Positions 42,992 to 51,547 of a stretch of DNA of 64,000 bases are shown piece after piece (positions within the stretch are counted from its first letter, which is position 1; each line of letters starts with the position of its first letter). The DNA lies in contig JAFSMS010000090.1 in assembly GCA_017447815.1 (NCBI GenBank), positions 1-64,000 on the forward strand. Direction: 5' to 3'. The position numbers and the translations under genes were made by a program. The notes beneath the pieces are model-generated. The model made no database searches, was not told where the DNA came from, and worked only from the letters and a program-made list of their open reading frames with translations. The DNA is from Bacteroidales bacterium (GTDB lineage Bacteria; Bacteroidota; Bacteroidia; Bacteroidales; UBA932).

Positions 42992-43899
42992 GCCAGGAGG
43001 TTGGTAAGGGCGATGAAGTCCTCCACACCGAGCCGTTCCGGCCGGAGGGAAAAGACGTCCTGGGCGAGGAAGGCGGCAAGTTCGTCGTCAGACCAGCCCA
43101 GGCGGTCGGCTTTGGCGCGGGCGAGCGGCTTGAGTGGATTGCGCATCATCTTCCGGCGCTGGCCGAAGGCCGTTTTCACCACCGTCTTGAACAGGGCCTC
43201 GTCGCAGCCAAGCGATGTGCGCCCGTTGCGCTTGAGCCGAATCACGGCGCTCTCCACTTTGGGCGGCGGGGCAAAGCAGCCGGACCCCACGGTGAAAAGG
43301 TACTCGATATCATACCAGGCCTGCAGCAGCACGCTCAGGATGCCGTAGGTCTTGGTTCCTGGCCCTTCGGCGATGCGTTCCGCCACCTCTTTCTGGACCA
43401 TCCCCACCACTTCGGGGATGCGGTCCTTGTAGTCCAGCACTTTGAAGAAAATCTGCGAGGAGATGTTGTAAGGAAAATTGCCGATGACGGCAAAGTCCCC
43501 GTCGAAGATTTTTTCCAGGCGCAGCGTGAGGAAATCGGCCTCCATGAGCCGCCCCTGCATGCCCTGAAAATGGGTGAGAAGGTATTCGACGCTTTCAGAA
43601 TCAATCTCCACGAGTTTGAGGTCGATATCGCTGCGCTCCAGCAGGTACTGCGTAAGCACCCCCATGCCGGGGCCAACTTCCAAGACGGGGGAAGGATGCA
43701 TGATGTCCCCTTGAATGCGCTCTGCAGAGCGCCGGCGGAGGCCGTGTCCTTGGACTTGTTCCAAGGACATACTAGGCCGGGAGCCGCGGGGGGATAATAG
43801 GGGGGCAGCGCCCCCCTCTAAGGCATCTACGATGGCGCGGGCCACTTTCTGGTCGGTGAGAAAATGCTGGCCGAGGGCCTTTTTGGCACGGACTTCCAT
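42988..43899 (-). CDS. rsmA: 16S rRNA dimethyladenosine transferase with palindromic insertion
   Basis: Dimethylates two adjacent adenines near the 3' end of 16S rRNA (KsgA). The 303-residue protein starts MEVRAKKALGQHFLTDQ and has motif I VLEVGPGMGVLTQYL, NFPYNISSQIF and the C-terminal GQRRKMMRNPLKPL. Between the N-terminal helix (IVDALEGG) and motif I there are about 40 extra residues, coded by DNA made of three palindromes. The frame is intact. It starts one base after the HAD gene stop and is probably cotranscribed with it. Confidence 0.93.
   Translation of the reverse strand: MEVRAKKALGQHFLTDQKVARAIVDALEGGAAPLLSPRGSRPSMSLEQVQGHGLRRRSAERIQGDIMHPSPVLEVGPGMGVLTQYLLERSDIDLKLVEIDSESVEYLLTHFQGMQGRLMEADFLTLRLEKIFDGDFAVIGNFPYNISSQIFFKVLDYKDRIPEVVGMVQKEVAERIAEGPGTKTYGILSVLLQAWYDIEYLFTVGSGCFAPPPKVESAVIRLKRNGRTSLGCDEALFKTVVKTAFGQRRKMMRNPLKPLARAKADRLGWSDDELAAFLAQDVFSLRPERLGVEDFIALTNLLA
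43690..43816 (-). repeat. in-frame palindromic insertion within rsmA
   Basis: Three perfect palindromes lie in a row: GCGCTCTGCAGAGCGC (43717-43732); TGTCCTTGGA with TCCAAGGACA around five bases (43745-43769); and GGGGGGC with GCCCCCC around three bases (43800-43816). Together they code about 40 residues absent from the RsmA family at this place. The layout resembles a small repeat element, like Rickettsia palindromic elements in coding genes. Confidence 0.75.
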
Positions 43900-43900
43900 A

Positions 43901-45007
43901 CTAGATACCTCCTCCTTCCACGGCACCGGCGGCCTTGGCGAAGGCCGGCTGCAACAAGTAGCGGGAATCACAGGAACGGGCCAGCGCCGTCAGTTCCCCG
44001 ATGGGGCTGGTAAGGGAGCGGCCCACATCGATGATCAGGCCGCACACCATGTCGTCAAAAGCGGTGAGCATGGGCACGTCGCCGTTGGAGTCTCCGCCCA
44101 CCAGGACAGGCCCGCGGCCTTCATACGAAGGGGCGATGCAGGTCTTGATGCAGGACACTTTTCCCGGGCCGATGGGCTGCACATACTTGTCGTCATACCG
44201 GGCCGTCAGGCGCTCGGAAGGCGCAAAGCGCAGGCCGAAAACATGCTCCGGCGGCAGTCCGGGCCCCAGTTGCGGGTCGCAGGCCAGCTCTTCCACGATG
44301 AGTTCCAGGGAAGCGGAGCAGACATAGGCGTCTATCTTATTATCCCTCAAGCAATTGAAAAGGTCTTTCATCTCCGGGGCGAAGTAGATGCCGCGTTCCA
44401 CCTTGCCGCCCCATTTCCCGTCTTTGGAGCGCCACTCCTCGACGGCCAGTTTATCGGCCCCCAGATGCTCTGCAATGGCGTCGTGTACCACGGCGCGGGC
44501 TTCCTGTTCCGTGTAGCCGGCCAGCAGGCCCGGCATCCAGAGGTAGGAGACCTCTTCGCCGAAAGCCATGTCCATGCCCACGAGCAGGGAGTACATCCGG
44601 GCGCGGAAGTCCTGGTACAGGACCATGTCGTGAATCTTTTCCCCATGGTCGAGGAAATTGCGAAGCAGGGCATATTCCACCTGGAGCATTTCGCCCATTT
44701 TGGCAAACGTGATATCGCTGCCGGGAATCAGGCGGGACGGATCCGGGATGCCGTCCATGAAACGGTGCTTGGGCGCGTCGGCATAGCGCAGATGCTCGAT
44801 CTGATAGACCCAGAGCGCCTGCGAAATGTCGTGGACAATGGAGGTCTTGTCAAAGTCAAACACGGCATAACCTCCTGATTTTGAGGTTAATAAAGCGTTT
44901 AGAGATTCCCGTACATACGGGTCCCAGGAACCGCCTTCCAGGGTTTTGGGTGCATGACAGGAGGCCACTGCCAGTGCAGCGCAAAGAATCAAGGCAAAAT
45001 GTTTCAT
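43901..45007 (-). CDS. HAD-superfamily phosphatase lipoprotein
   Basis: A 368-residue protein with a lipoprotein signal (LAVASCHAPK), so it acts outside the cytoplasm. HAD motifs are visible: GYAVFDFDKTSIVHD (DxDxT/S nucleophile), a conserved Ser in YVCSASLELIVEE, and VLVGGDSNGDVPML. A large cap domain lies between. Substrate is unknown; relatives include phosphoserine-phosphatase-like proteins. It precedes rsmA by one base. Confidence 0.8.
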   Translation of the reverse strand: MKHFALILCAALAVASCHAPKTLEGGSWDPYVRESLNALLTSKSGGYAVFDFDKTSIVHDISQALWVYQIEHLRYADAPKHRFMDGIPDPSRLIPGSDITFAKMGEMLQVEYALLRNFLDHGEKIHDMVLYQDFRARMYSLLVGMDMAFGEEVSYLWMPGLLAGYTEQEARAVVHDAIAEHLGADKLAVEEWRSKDGKWGGKVERGIYFAPEMKDLFNCLRDNKIDAYVCSASLELIVEELACDPQLGPGLPPEHVFGLRFAPSERLTARYDDKYVQPIGPGKVSCIKTCIAPSYEGRGPVLVGGDSNGDVPMLTAFDDMVCGLIIDVGRSLTSPIGELTALARSCDSRYLLQPAFAKAAGAVEGGGI

Positions 45008-45011
45008 GCAG

Positions 45012-45019
45012 CAAAGATA
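45012..45019 (-). promoter_or_regulatory. TATCTTTG -7 element, HAD lipoprotein-rsmA
   Basis: TAnnTTTG on the minus strand in the 16-base gap after the AraC-type gene, four bases before the ATG at 45007. A leaderless transcript is predicted. Confidence 0.75.
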
Positions 45020-45023
45020 CAAA

Positions 45024-46649
45024 TTAATTGCGGGCTGCGAGCCATTCGGCCGGCGTTTGTCCGGTGACCGCCTTGAAATTCCGGTAAAAGGCCGATTCCG
45101 ACGCAAACCCCGCCGCATCGGCAATGTCGGAAAGCCGCATCTGGGGCGTTTCCTGCAGTTTTTTCTGGGCAAAACGGACGCGGTATCCGTTCACGTAGTC
45201 CAGGAAAGAGCAGCCGGCTCCGGTATTGATGCAGGAGGAGATGTATTTGGTGTTGGTCCCGAGGGTGGTGGCCAGTTCGGCGATGGTGAGGCCCTTGCGC
45301 CTGTACAGTCCCTTTTCCATCATGGCCGATACCCGCTCAAACAACTCCCGCTCCCGCTGGCTCTGCGGTTCCGGCAATTCCGCCTGATCCGGCTCGGGAC
45401 GCTCCGTACGGGCCTTTTTTCTGCGCCGGACCAGCCACCAGCCCAGGCTCACCAGGGCCAGTCCCGTGAGAATGCCGGCCGCCATCCCGGCCGACCGGGC
45501 GCGGGAGCCGGTATCGGCAACGGGCGTTTCCTGGCGGGGGTCAAAGATATAGACAGAGGCGAAGGGCTTGTAATTGGAGTCTTTGATTCCGCCGGCGAGG
45601 ACAATCCGTCCGTCCGTCAGCAGGGTGAAGGCGCCGTATTGGGGCAAATCCTCCAGGGGCTCCGTATAGTGGAGTTTCAGCGTGGCCTTCCCGCCTTCCA
45701 AGGCCGGTTTGTAGCCGATCTGAAGGGCATAGGCACGGTTTTCCGCATCGGTCCCCAGCGCCCAGGCGTACTCTCCGTCACAAAGCAGGGGATTCCAATA
45801 AAAGATGGGACCGCCCGCTCCCCGGAGCGGAATCTCCGTTTCCAGTTCCAAAAGGGAAAACGCCTCTCCTTGGACCCGCAGGATGCCATTGGCCTCCAAA
45901 CTGTCATTGACGGCGAGCATCAGATAGTCGTATTCTCCTATTTTGCAGAGGGGCTGAACCATGTCCCCGTCCGAGAACATGGGCCGTGCGGTGAGCAGCA
46001 GGGGCTCCTGGAAGGCCTCCCCATGCAGGCGGTCCACCCATCCTTTTCCCGGGCGTCCCCAGGAATCCATGGCGCTGAAGACGATGGCGTTGTCCGGAGC
46101 CGTCGGGAGAATCCACGGATAGCTCCGGTTCTCGGCCGTTTCCTTTACCGTAGCAAAGCCGTCTTTGGCCGAATACATCTCCAGCGCATCTTCGGCAAAC
46201 CAGTTTCCGGAAACCAGAATGGAGCCGTCTTCCATTTCCAGGGCGGAGGAAGCGGCGCGCCGGCGGTCCAGAATGGAGACGGGTTCAAAGGAATGGCTTG
46301 CGGGCAGGTAACGCTCTGCGGAGAAACTCTGCCCGATGCCGAACGCTTCCTGCAGTCCGCCGCCCAGCAGGATGGTTCCGTCTTTCAGCCTGAGGCAGAA
46401 GCCGTTGTCGTGGGTGTATAGGGAGGAAAGCGTGTTCCACTTGCCGTCCTTGAAGTATTCTGCCGTGGGGGTGGGAATGAAACCGGTGGTGTGCCCCCCG
46501 ATGACGGTGAGTTCGCCGTCCAGTTGCAGCAGGGCATGGCCCGCGCGCGGAACCGTCAGGTCCGGAAGCCGTTCCCAGGCCATCTCCTGCGCCCGGGCGG
46601 AAGCCAGGGACAGAAACAGGGCAAGGCCGATGTAAATACCTTTCGTCAT
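45024..46649 (-). CDS. Kelch-like periplasmic sensor fused to AraC-type DNA-binding domain
   Basis: A 541-residue one-component regulator. The start at 46649 gives a signal/anchor segment, followed by a beta-propeller of Kelch type to about 370 (repeats such as GELTVIGGHTTG, GTILLGGGLQEA, GRIVLAGGIKDS), a membrane helix near 387-409 (MAAGILTGLALVSLGWWLV) and a cytoplasmic AraC helix-turn-helix (TIAELATTLGTNTKYISSCI, LSDIADAAGFASESAFYRNF). There is no kinase or receiver domain, so the sensor must act on DNA through the membrane directly. It diverges from the giant lipoprotein gene, with two palindromes between. Confidence 0.88.
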   Translation of the reverse strand: MTKGIYIGLALFLSLASARAQEMAWERLPDLTVPRAGHALLQLDGELTVIGGHTTGFIPTPTAEYFKDGKWNTLSSLYTHDNGFCLRLKDGTILLGGGLQEAFGIGQSFSAERYLPASHSFEPVSILDRRRAASSALEMEDGSILVSGNWFAEDALEMYSAKDGFATVKETAENRSYPWILPTAPDNAIVFSAMDSWGRPGKGWVDRLHGEAFQEPLLLTARPMFSDGDMVQPLCKIGEYDYLMLAVNDSLEANGILRVQGEAFSLLELETEIPLRGAGGPIFYWNPLLCDGEYAWALGTDAENRAYALQIGYKPALEGGKATLKLHYTEPLEDLPQYGAFTLLTDGRIVLAGGIKDSNYKPFASVYIFDPRQETPVADTGSRARSAGMAAGILTGLALVSLGWWLVRRRKKARTERPEPDQAELPEPQSQRERELFERVSAMMEKGLYRRKGLTIAELATTLGTNTKYISSCINTGAGCSFLDYVNGYRVRFAQKKLQETPQMRLSDIADAAGFASESAFYRNFKAVTGQTPAEWLAARN

Positions 46650-46655
46650 GATACA

Positions 46656-46663
46656 CAAAGATA
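46656..46663 (-). promoter_or_regulatory. TATCTTTG -7 element, Kelch-AraC gene
   Basis: TAnnTTTG on the minus strand, six bases before the ATG at 46649, so the transcript is probably leaderless. Confidence 0.7.
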
Positions 46664-46695
46664 AGCCTTTTCCGGATAGTTTGCTTGCCCGGATT

Positions 46696-46717
46696 CTGTC
46701 AATTCCTGAATTGACAG
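46696..46717. promoter_or_regulatory. candidate operator palindrome 1
   Basis: CTGTCAATTC and GAATTGACAG flank CT: a perfect 10-bp dyad in the divergent gap, at about the -45 to -65 region of the Kelch-AraC promoter. No T-run follows, so it is unlikely to be a terminator. It may be the regulator's own site. Confidence 0.5.
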
Positions 46718-46754
46718 CATTATTTTCAGACAATGGGAGAAATTTTCTTGCAAT

Positions 46755-46767
46755 TCCCGAATCGGGA
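46755..46767. promoter_or_regulatory. candidate operator palindrome 2
   Basis: TCCCGA and TCGGGA flank one A: a perfect 6-bp dyad about 45 bases upstream of the lipoprotein promoter element. Its sequence differs from palindrome 1, so they may bind different proteins. Confidence 0.35.
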
Positions 46768-46811
46768 GTGCGGTTTTCCGCTGATAGGAGCGATAAATCT
46801 CCGGGAGGGGG

Positions 46812-46819
46812 TATATTTG
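46812..46819 (+). promoter_or_regulatory. TATATTTG -7 element, giant lipoprotein
   Basis: TAnnTTTG element 22 bases upstream of the ATG at 46842. Confidence 0.65.
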
Positions 46820-46841
46820 TATAAATCTAAAAACTTGTGCC

Positions 46842-49800
46842 ATGAAACGGATAAGCCTCCTTGCCCTGTCTCTGATGATCTTGCTCCAGGGCTGCGGCCG
46901 CAGAGAAGACCCTACCCCTCAAAACTATCAACTGAAGCTGGACCCCGCGACGCTGGTCCTCTCCGCTGCCGGAGAAGCCCAGACGGTCCAGGTAACAACG
47001 GACGCCCCTTCCTGGAAAGCGGAGGCGTCGGCCGACTGGATCAAGGTCTCCACCTCCGGGAACACCATTTCCGTGAGCGCCGAGGCCAACACCTCCAAAG
47101 ACAGCCGGAACGGAGCGGTCCGGGTGACGGCCGGGACGGCCAAAGCCGATCTGGCGGTCGTACAGGGCGGCAAGTCGAATCGGCCTGCCGATGATCCCTA
47201 TCCTATGGCCAGTTACGGGCTGGACGATGAGTCCATCTTCGTGAAGAAAGAATACTCGGAAGGCATCATCGCGGCCAATCCGGAGCAGAATACCTTCACG
47301 GTTCCGTCCTCGGCAGTAGGCGCCCAGAAGCCGGAAACCGGTCAGAAACTGATTATGAACACGCCCACCGAACTGTTCCCGGACGGCTTGCTGGCCGAGG
47401 TGCAATCGGTTAAGGAAACAAATGGCAATTATGAAATCACCTACCGCCCTCTCAAGTTAGAGGAAGCGTTCACCGATCTTACTATTGAGGAAACGGACCT
47501 GGATATCGGCGGGGCTCTCCTGAAAGTGCTGGATGCCGATGGAAATGAAGTGCCTTTCACCAAGACAAAGGGTACGGAAGAGAAGAGTTTCAATATTTCC
47601 ATCCCCGAGGCCAGTTGGCCGGTCGATATTATTGAAGGGCTGGAAATCAAGCCCATCATGGACGTAAAACTCTCCATGCTGTTCCAGGCCATCATCGCCG
47701 ATGCCACGCTATATACTTTCAATGCCAGGGTAAAGGCCGATATGGATATCGGCGCAACCATTGCCCTCGGCGCTGAAGGAAAACTCATTGACAAGCGTTG
47801 GCCCATTTTTTCCATGTACTTCGCCGCCATTGCGGTGGGGCCGGTTCTGGTTACCCCGTTTGTACAGTTGGAGGCGGTTTTCTCGGTTTCAGGAAAAGTG
47901 AGCATAGAGGCCACGGCAATTTACCATACCGTCCAGAAACAGGGTATCCATTATGATGCCAGTGGCGGCTGGGGCATGATTGACTATACCAAAGAAAACC
48001 AGAACGGAGAGTGGAAAGAACTGAGTGTGTCACCCAAATTGGAAGGCAGCATTGCCTACGGACTGGGCCTGGGACCGTACTTTGGCGTTTACGGCAAGGT
48101 GGTGGCAGCCGGCGTTACCATGGATATCAAGTTGAAAGAGACCGTGAGCGAGGCTTTCAACCTCCTGGACGGAGACCCCACCCGTTACCTGAGCTGGGAT
48201 TTTGTGAAGCATCTGCAGAATATCGAATACGAAGCCGCCACGGTCGCAAGTGCCTCCATGAACGTGGAACTGGTGAATATGCCTGCCGCTTCCCTTGAAA
48301 CGCCGGAGTTTACCATATCGTCCAACAAGATGAAACTCCTTCCTTCGGTGAACGACAAAACGTTCACTTTCGAGCGCCTTGACGACGGAATGGAACTCAC
48401 GATAGATGTTTTCAACAAGCATTTGTTCGGCGGCAGAGTCTATGCCATGGTGAAGGAAAATGCCCAAACCCCCGATACCGAGGCCCGTCGTGTGTACTTT
48501 GATAACGCTGAAGATGTCGGCATGGATGACTTGAACGAAGGTACGGCGGAGAGTGTGAAACTGAAGGCCTTTATCCCTCTGGATGAGGAGGATTCGGACA
48601 TTCAGTATGCCGACATCATGTACAAGACGCCGGATTTCGAGACCCCGTTCTGCCTGGCGTCCCTGGAACAGGCGTTTGACGATACCGAAGCCCGCGCGGC
48701 CCTGCTGAAGATTCTGGAGAACATTTATGGCGCCCGCGAGGGAAGTTGGGAAGGCTGCAACTGGTTCAACACCAACCAGCAGGTGTATGCGATGAAAAAC
48801 ATCCGCACCTCCTTCAAAAACGGAGAGTTCCGCTATAAGATTACCATCCCTTCCCAATGGAAAATGGGCAAGGCTCTCGGTGTGGGCAATTACTCCGGGA
48901 ACGCGGCGCGCTTCGGAAGTTGGGAACTGGTGTTCGAAGACGGATCGGATGCCAACATGGAGACATTCACCGTCAGTGACGCCCATTTCACGGGTGTCAG
49001 CCTGAATGGGGACAAAGTTACCAGATTCTCCGTAAACAGCCCCATCTGGAGCCGATTTGACGATATTCCTTCCACGGTTACCTGGCTGGACTTGAGCAAA
49101 ACCCCCGTCGAGGAACTGGAATCTGCCAAAATCAGTGAATCCATAACGGGACTCATCCTGGAAGATTGTCCGAAACTGAAAAAGCTTACAGTGGGGCCTT
49201 CCGACGGAAATGTCACAGCCATCGACTATTCCGTGAAAGGCAGCAGCGGACTGGAAACCATCTGCCTGCAGAACATGACCTTCCCTTCGGCCTTCTTCTA
49301 TCTGAATGAACGCGGAAACAAGACGGCGGAACTCTCCTTCCGTTCCTGCAAGCTGGAGGACAATAGTTTCCCGGGCAATTTCACCTCGATAAATTTTGAC
49401 CACTGTACTTTTGCCACCATTACGGTGAGTGGCAACAAGACGCTTGAACGGATTGACCTGAGCACCTCCAAGGGTACCGGTTTGGTGGTGAAGGACTGCC
49501 CCAAGATGAGTGCCCTGGTATGCCCGGATACGGGTATTTCCACGTTTGAGGTCGAGAATCTGCCGGAAATGGTCTATATAAACGTGGAAAACAACGAGAA
49601 CCTCAAACGGCTGGTTCCCGAGGTCTTCGACGAAATCCCGGAGCGTGGCGGAAGCGTGGATTACGACATCCGCTACAGTTATACCGACGTAGGCGGCACC
49701 ATCGAGTACGAAGACAGCGGCTACGGCTTCTGGTATGAAGGCGAACCGGAATGCGGCTACCACGGCAAGGAACCGCCCAAGGAAGATGAAGAAGGATATG

Positions 49801-51053
49801 TCACCCATCCGGGAGAGAGCCCTGCCCGGGCTGCGTTCCGAAAAGTGCTGCAAGATTTGTACAAATGCCGCAAGGGCGAATGGGACGGCTGCAACTGGCT
49901 GGACGGCAGCAAGGCCCTGGGAGACCTGACAAATGTTTATGCTCCGGAAAACGAAAGCAATAATGAAACATATTCGGTTACCATTCCCGTGGAGTGGCAG
50001 TTTGGAGCGGATGTGATTGTCAAGAATCACAACAAACTGCCTACCCAGCAGTATGGTGGAGAAACCGGCCATTACGAAGACTGGAAACTTTTTATTGAAG
50101 GGGAGAGAACTTATGATAACTTTAGTATTTCAGACATCCGCTGCTACTTGATTCAGGCAGCGGGCGAGGCCAAGGTTTTCGCCGTCCACAGTCCCAGTTT
50201 CTTCTTCAACCCGAGGGGAGATGAGCCTTGGAAGTACAGGTCTAACATCATCCCTTCCAAGATTCATACGCTGGATATGCGGGGGAGCGGTGGCTATGAT
50301 TTTGATTATCATGTGGATTATGAGCATACTCCCAAGGTGTTCAAACTGCGCCGTTACGACGGAAAGAACCTGAACCAGGGCCTTATGCTCTCCGTGAAGT
50401 ATGCCGATGCCAGTCCCCGGCCCATGCCCACCATTGAAATTGGAAGCAACGAAGATGGTTCGGATGGTGGGAAATGGGTAAAACTCACCAATATGATTCT
50501 TCCCTACGGGGATCTTCCCATAAAGGTGGTAAAGATGAGCGCGCTCGAACTGTATGGTTGCACCGGAGACATGATATATATGCCGCAGAATATTACTTAT
50601 CTGGCCGTAGGAGCAAGTAGCGACGGCGGTGTCAATTATATGCCTTATGCTTCCGGCACGGCCGATATCAAGGAAGTCAAAGTGTTGGATAACAATGTCA
50701 TTATAGGAATAAGTGCTAAAGTACAGGAAGGTGTTACCGTATCGGGTTGTCCGTCTTTGAAAGAAGCGTATTTCACGGGTTCCCCCATCTCCCGCTTCCA
50801 GATGGACAATGTTCCGGCACTGAACTCTTTGTCAGTTGGCAAATGCACCAACCTGACAATGGAGGTTCCGCCAGTATTCGAACAATTATGGGAATCCGGG
50901 GGATGGCTCGCTTATGATCAGCGTTACGAATACACCTACGGAGACGGCCCCTACACCACCGAGAAAGGCACCAAGTTCAACTACACCGACAACGGTTACG
51001 GCTTCTATTACGCTGGTGAGCCCGCCCAAGGCTACCACCGGGATCCCCGTTAA
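46842..51053 (+). CDS. giant repeat lipoprotein with BACON domain
   Basis: A 1403-residue surface lipoprotein (LLQGCGRRE, acylated Cys near 18). Residues about 30-112 form a BACON domain. An unassigned region follows to about 600 with beta-rich segments. Then come two related modules of about 380 residues (from about 617 and 994). Each opens with ARAA, a helix and EGSWEGCNW or GEWDGCNW, passes through short leucine-rich strand repeats (LILEDCPKLKKL, LVVKDCPKMSAL, LYGCTGDMIYMP), and closes with an SGYGFWYEGEP or NGYGFYYAGEP signature. No enzyme motif is visible. It probably binds a polymer or host surface. The divergent Kelch-AraC sensor may control it. A terminator follows. Confidence 0.75.
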   Translation: MKRISLLALSLMILLQGCGRREDPTPQNYQLKLDPATLVLSAAGEAQTVQVTTDAPSWKAEASADWIKVSTSGNTISVSAEANTSKDSRNGAVRVTAGTAKADLAVVQGGKSNRPADDPYPMASYGLDDESIFVKKEYSEGIIAANPEQNTFTVPSSAVGAQKPETGQKLIMNTPTELFPDGLLAEVQSVKETNGNYEITYRPLKLEEAFTDLTIEETDLDIGGALLKVLDADGNEVPFTKTKGTEEKSFNISIPEASWPVDIIEGLEIKPIMDVKLSMLFQAIIADATLYTFNARVKADMDIGATIALGAEGKLIDKRWPIFSMYFAAIAVGPVLVTPFVQLEAVFSVSGKVSIEATAIYHTVQKQGIHYDASGGWGMIDYTKENQNGEWKELSVSPKLEGSIAYGLGLGPYFGVYGKVVAAGVTMDIKLKETVSEAFNLLDGDPTRYLSWDFVKHLQNIEYEAATVASASMNVELVNMPAASLETPEFTISSNKMKLLPSVNDKTFTFERLDDGMELTIDVFNKHLFGGRVYAMVKENAQTPDTEARRVYFDNAEDVGMDDLNEGTAESVKLKAFIPLDEEDSDIQYADIMYKTPDFETPFCLASLEQAFDDTEARAALLKILENIYGAREGSWEGCNWFNTNQQVYAMKNIRTSFKNGEFRYKITIPSQWKMGKALGVGNYSGNAARFGSWELVFEDGSDANMETFTVSDAHFTGVSLNGDKVTRFSVNSPIWSRFDDIPSTVTWLDLSKTPVEELESAKISESITGLILEDCPKLKKLTVGPSDGNVTAIDYSVKGSSGLETICLQNMTFPSAFFYLNERGNKTAELSFRSCKLEDNSFPGNFTSINFDHCTFATITVSGNKTLERIDLSTSKGTGLVVKDCPKMSALVCPDTGISTFEVENLPEMVYINVENNENLKRLVPEVFDEIPERGGSVDYDIRYSYTDVGGTIEYEDSGYGFWYEGEPECGYHGKEPPKEDEEGYVTHPGESPARAAFRKVLQDLYKCRKGEWDGCNWLDGSKALGDLTNVYAPENESNNETYSVTIPVEWQFGADVIVKNHNKLPTQQYGGETGHYEDWKLFIEGERTYDNFSISDIRCYLIQAAGEAKVFAVHSPSFFFNPRGDEPWKYRSNIIPSKIHTLDMRGSGGYDFDYHVDYEHTPKVFKLRRYDGKNLNQGLMLSVKYADASPRPMPTIEIGSNEDGSDGGKWVKLTNMILPYGDLPIKVVKMSALELYGCTGDMIYMPQNITYLAVGASSDGGVNYMPYASGTADIKEVKVLDNNVIIGISAKVQEGVTVSGCPSLKEAYFTGSPISRFQMDNVPALNSLSVGKCTNLTMEVPPVFEQLWESGGWLAYDQRYEYTYGDGPYTTEKGTKFNYTDNGYGFYYAGEPAQGYHRDPR

Positions 51054-51071
51054 CCAACCTTCTTAACCCCA

Positions 51072-51110
51072 AAATCCCGCCGGTTCCGTGAGGTGCCGGC
51101 GGGATTTATT
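51072..51110 (+). terminator. intrinsic terminator after giant lipoprotein gene
   Basis: AAATCCCGCCGG (51072-51083) pairs perfectly with CCGGCGGGATTT (51096-51107); a short T-rich tail follows. It separates the lipoprotein from the hip module. Confidence 0.85.
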
Positions 51111-51146
51111 GACTATTGGAGCAGATTGTCCAAGGCAAGTGTTTTC

Positions 51147-51163
51147 ACAAAATATTGTGATTT
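51147..51163 (+). promoter_or_regulatory. hip operator copy 1
   Basis: ACAAAATATTGTGATTT, a near-palindromic 12-base core followed by GATTT. It matches copy 2 in 16 of 17 bases and lies 27 bases upstream of the -7 element. Likely a HipB binding site. Confidence 0.5.
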
Positions 51164-51189
51164 TGGTTGCAAAAGCAAAAATAAAACGC

Positions 51190-51197
51190 TATTTTTG
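51190..51197 (+). promoter_or_regulatory. TATTTTTG -7 element, hip module
   Basis: TAnnTTTG element between the two operator-like repeats, 27 bases before the ATG at 51225. Confidence 0.65.
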
Positions 51198-51207
51198 TGC
51201 AAAAATA

Positions 51208-51224
51208 ACAATATATTGTGATTT
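51208..51224 (+). promoter_or_regulatory. hip operator copy 2
   Basis: ACAATATATTGTGATTT ends directly before the ATG at 51225. Its core ACAATATATTGT is a perfect palindrome. Copies 1 and 2 are 61 bases apart, close to six helical turns, so bound repressors could face each other across the promoter. Confidence 0.5.
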
Positions 51225-51545
51225 ATGAAAAGCGCCAGGGTATATATAAAGGGGATTCCGGCAGGGCGTCTGATACAGGAGAGCCCGAACAAATACAGAT
51301 TTACCTACGATGAAGCGTATGTGCTGCAACATCGTGAAGATCCGGTTTGCCTAGCCATGCCCGTAAGGGAAAAGAGCTATTCGGCCCCTTATCTTTTTCC
51401 TTTTTTCAGCAATATGTTATCCGAAGGGAGCAATCGCCTGTTCCAGGCCCGCCTGCATCATATAAACCCGGACGACGACTTTTCCCTGCTGCTGGAGATT
51501 GCCGGCTATGACACCATCGGCGCAGTAACCGTAAAGCCTGAATAA
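51225..51545 (+). CDS. HipS-like antitoxin (HipA N-terminal subdomain)
   Basis: A 106-residue protein matching the N-terminal subdomain of HipA kinases: KGIPAGRLIQESPNKYRFTY, DPVCLAMPVREKSYS and FPFFSNMLSEGSNRL. In full-length HipA this is the front of the kinase. In tripartite HipBST systems it is a separate protein, HipS, which serves as the antitoxin. Here it stands 2 bases before the kinase gene and is not fused to it. It is the first gene of the module. Confidence 0.85.
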   Translation: MKSARVYIKGIPAGRLIQESPNKYRFTYDEAYVLQHREDPVCLAMPVREKSYSAPYLFPFFSNMLSEGSNRLFQARLHHINPDDDFSLLLEIAGYDTIGAVTVKPE

Positions 51546-51547
51546 TC

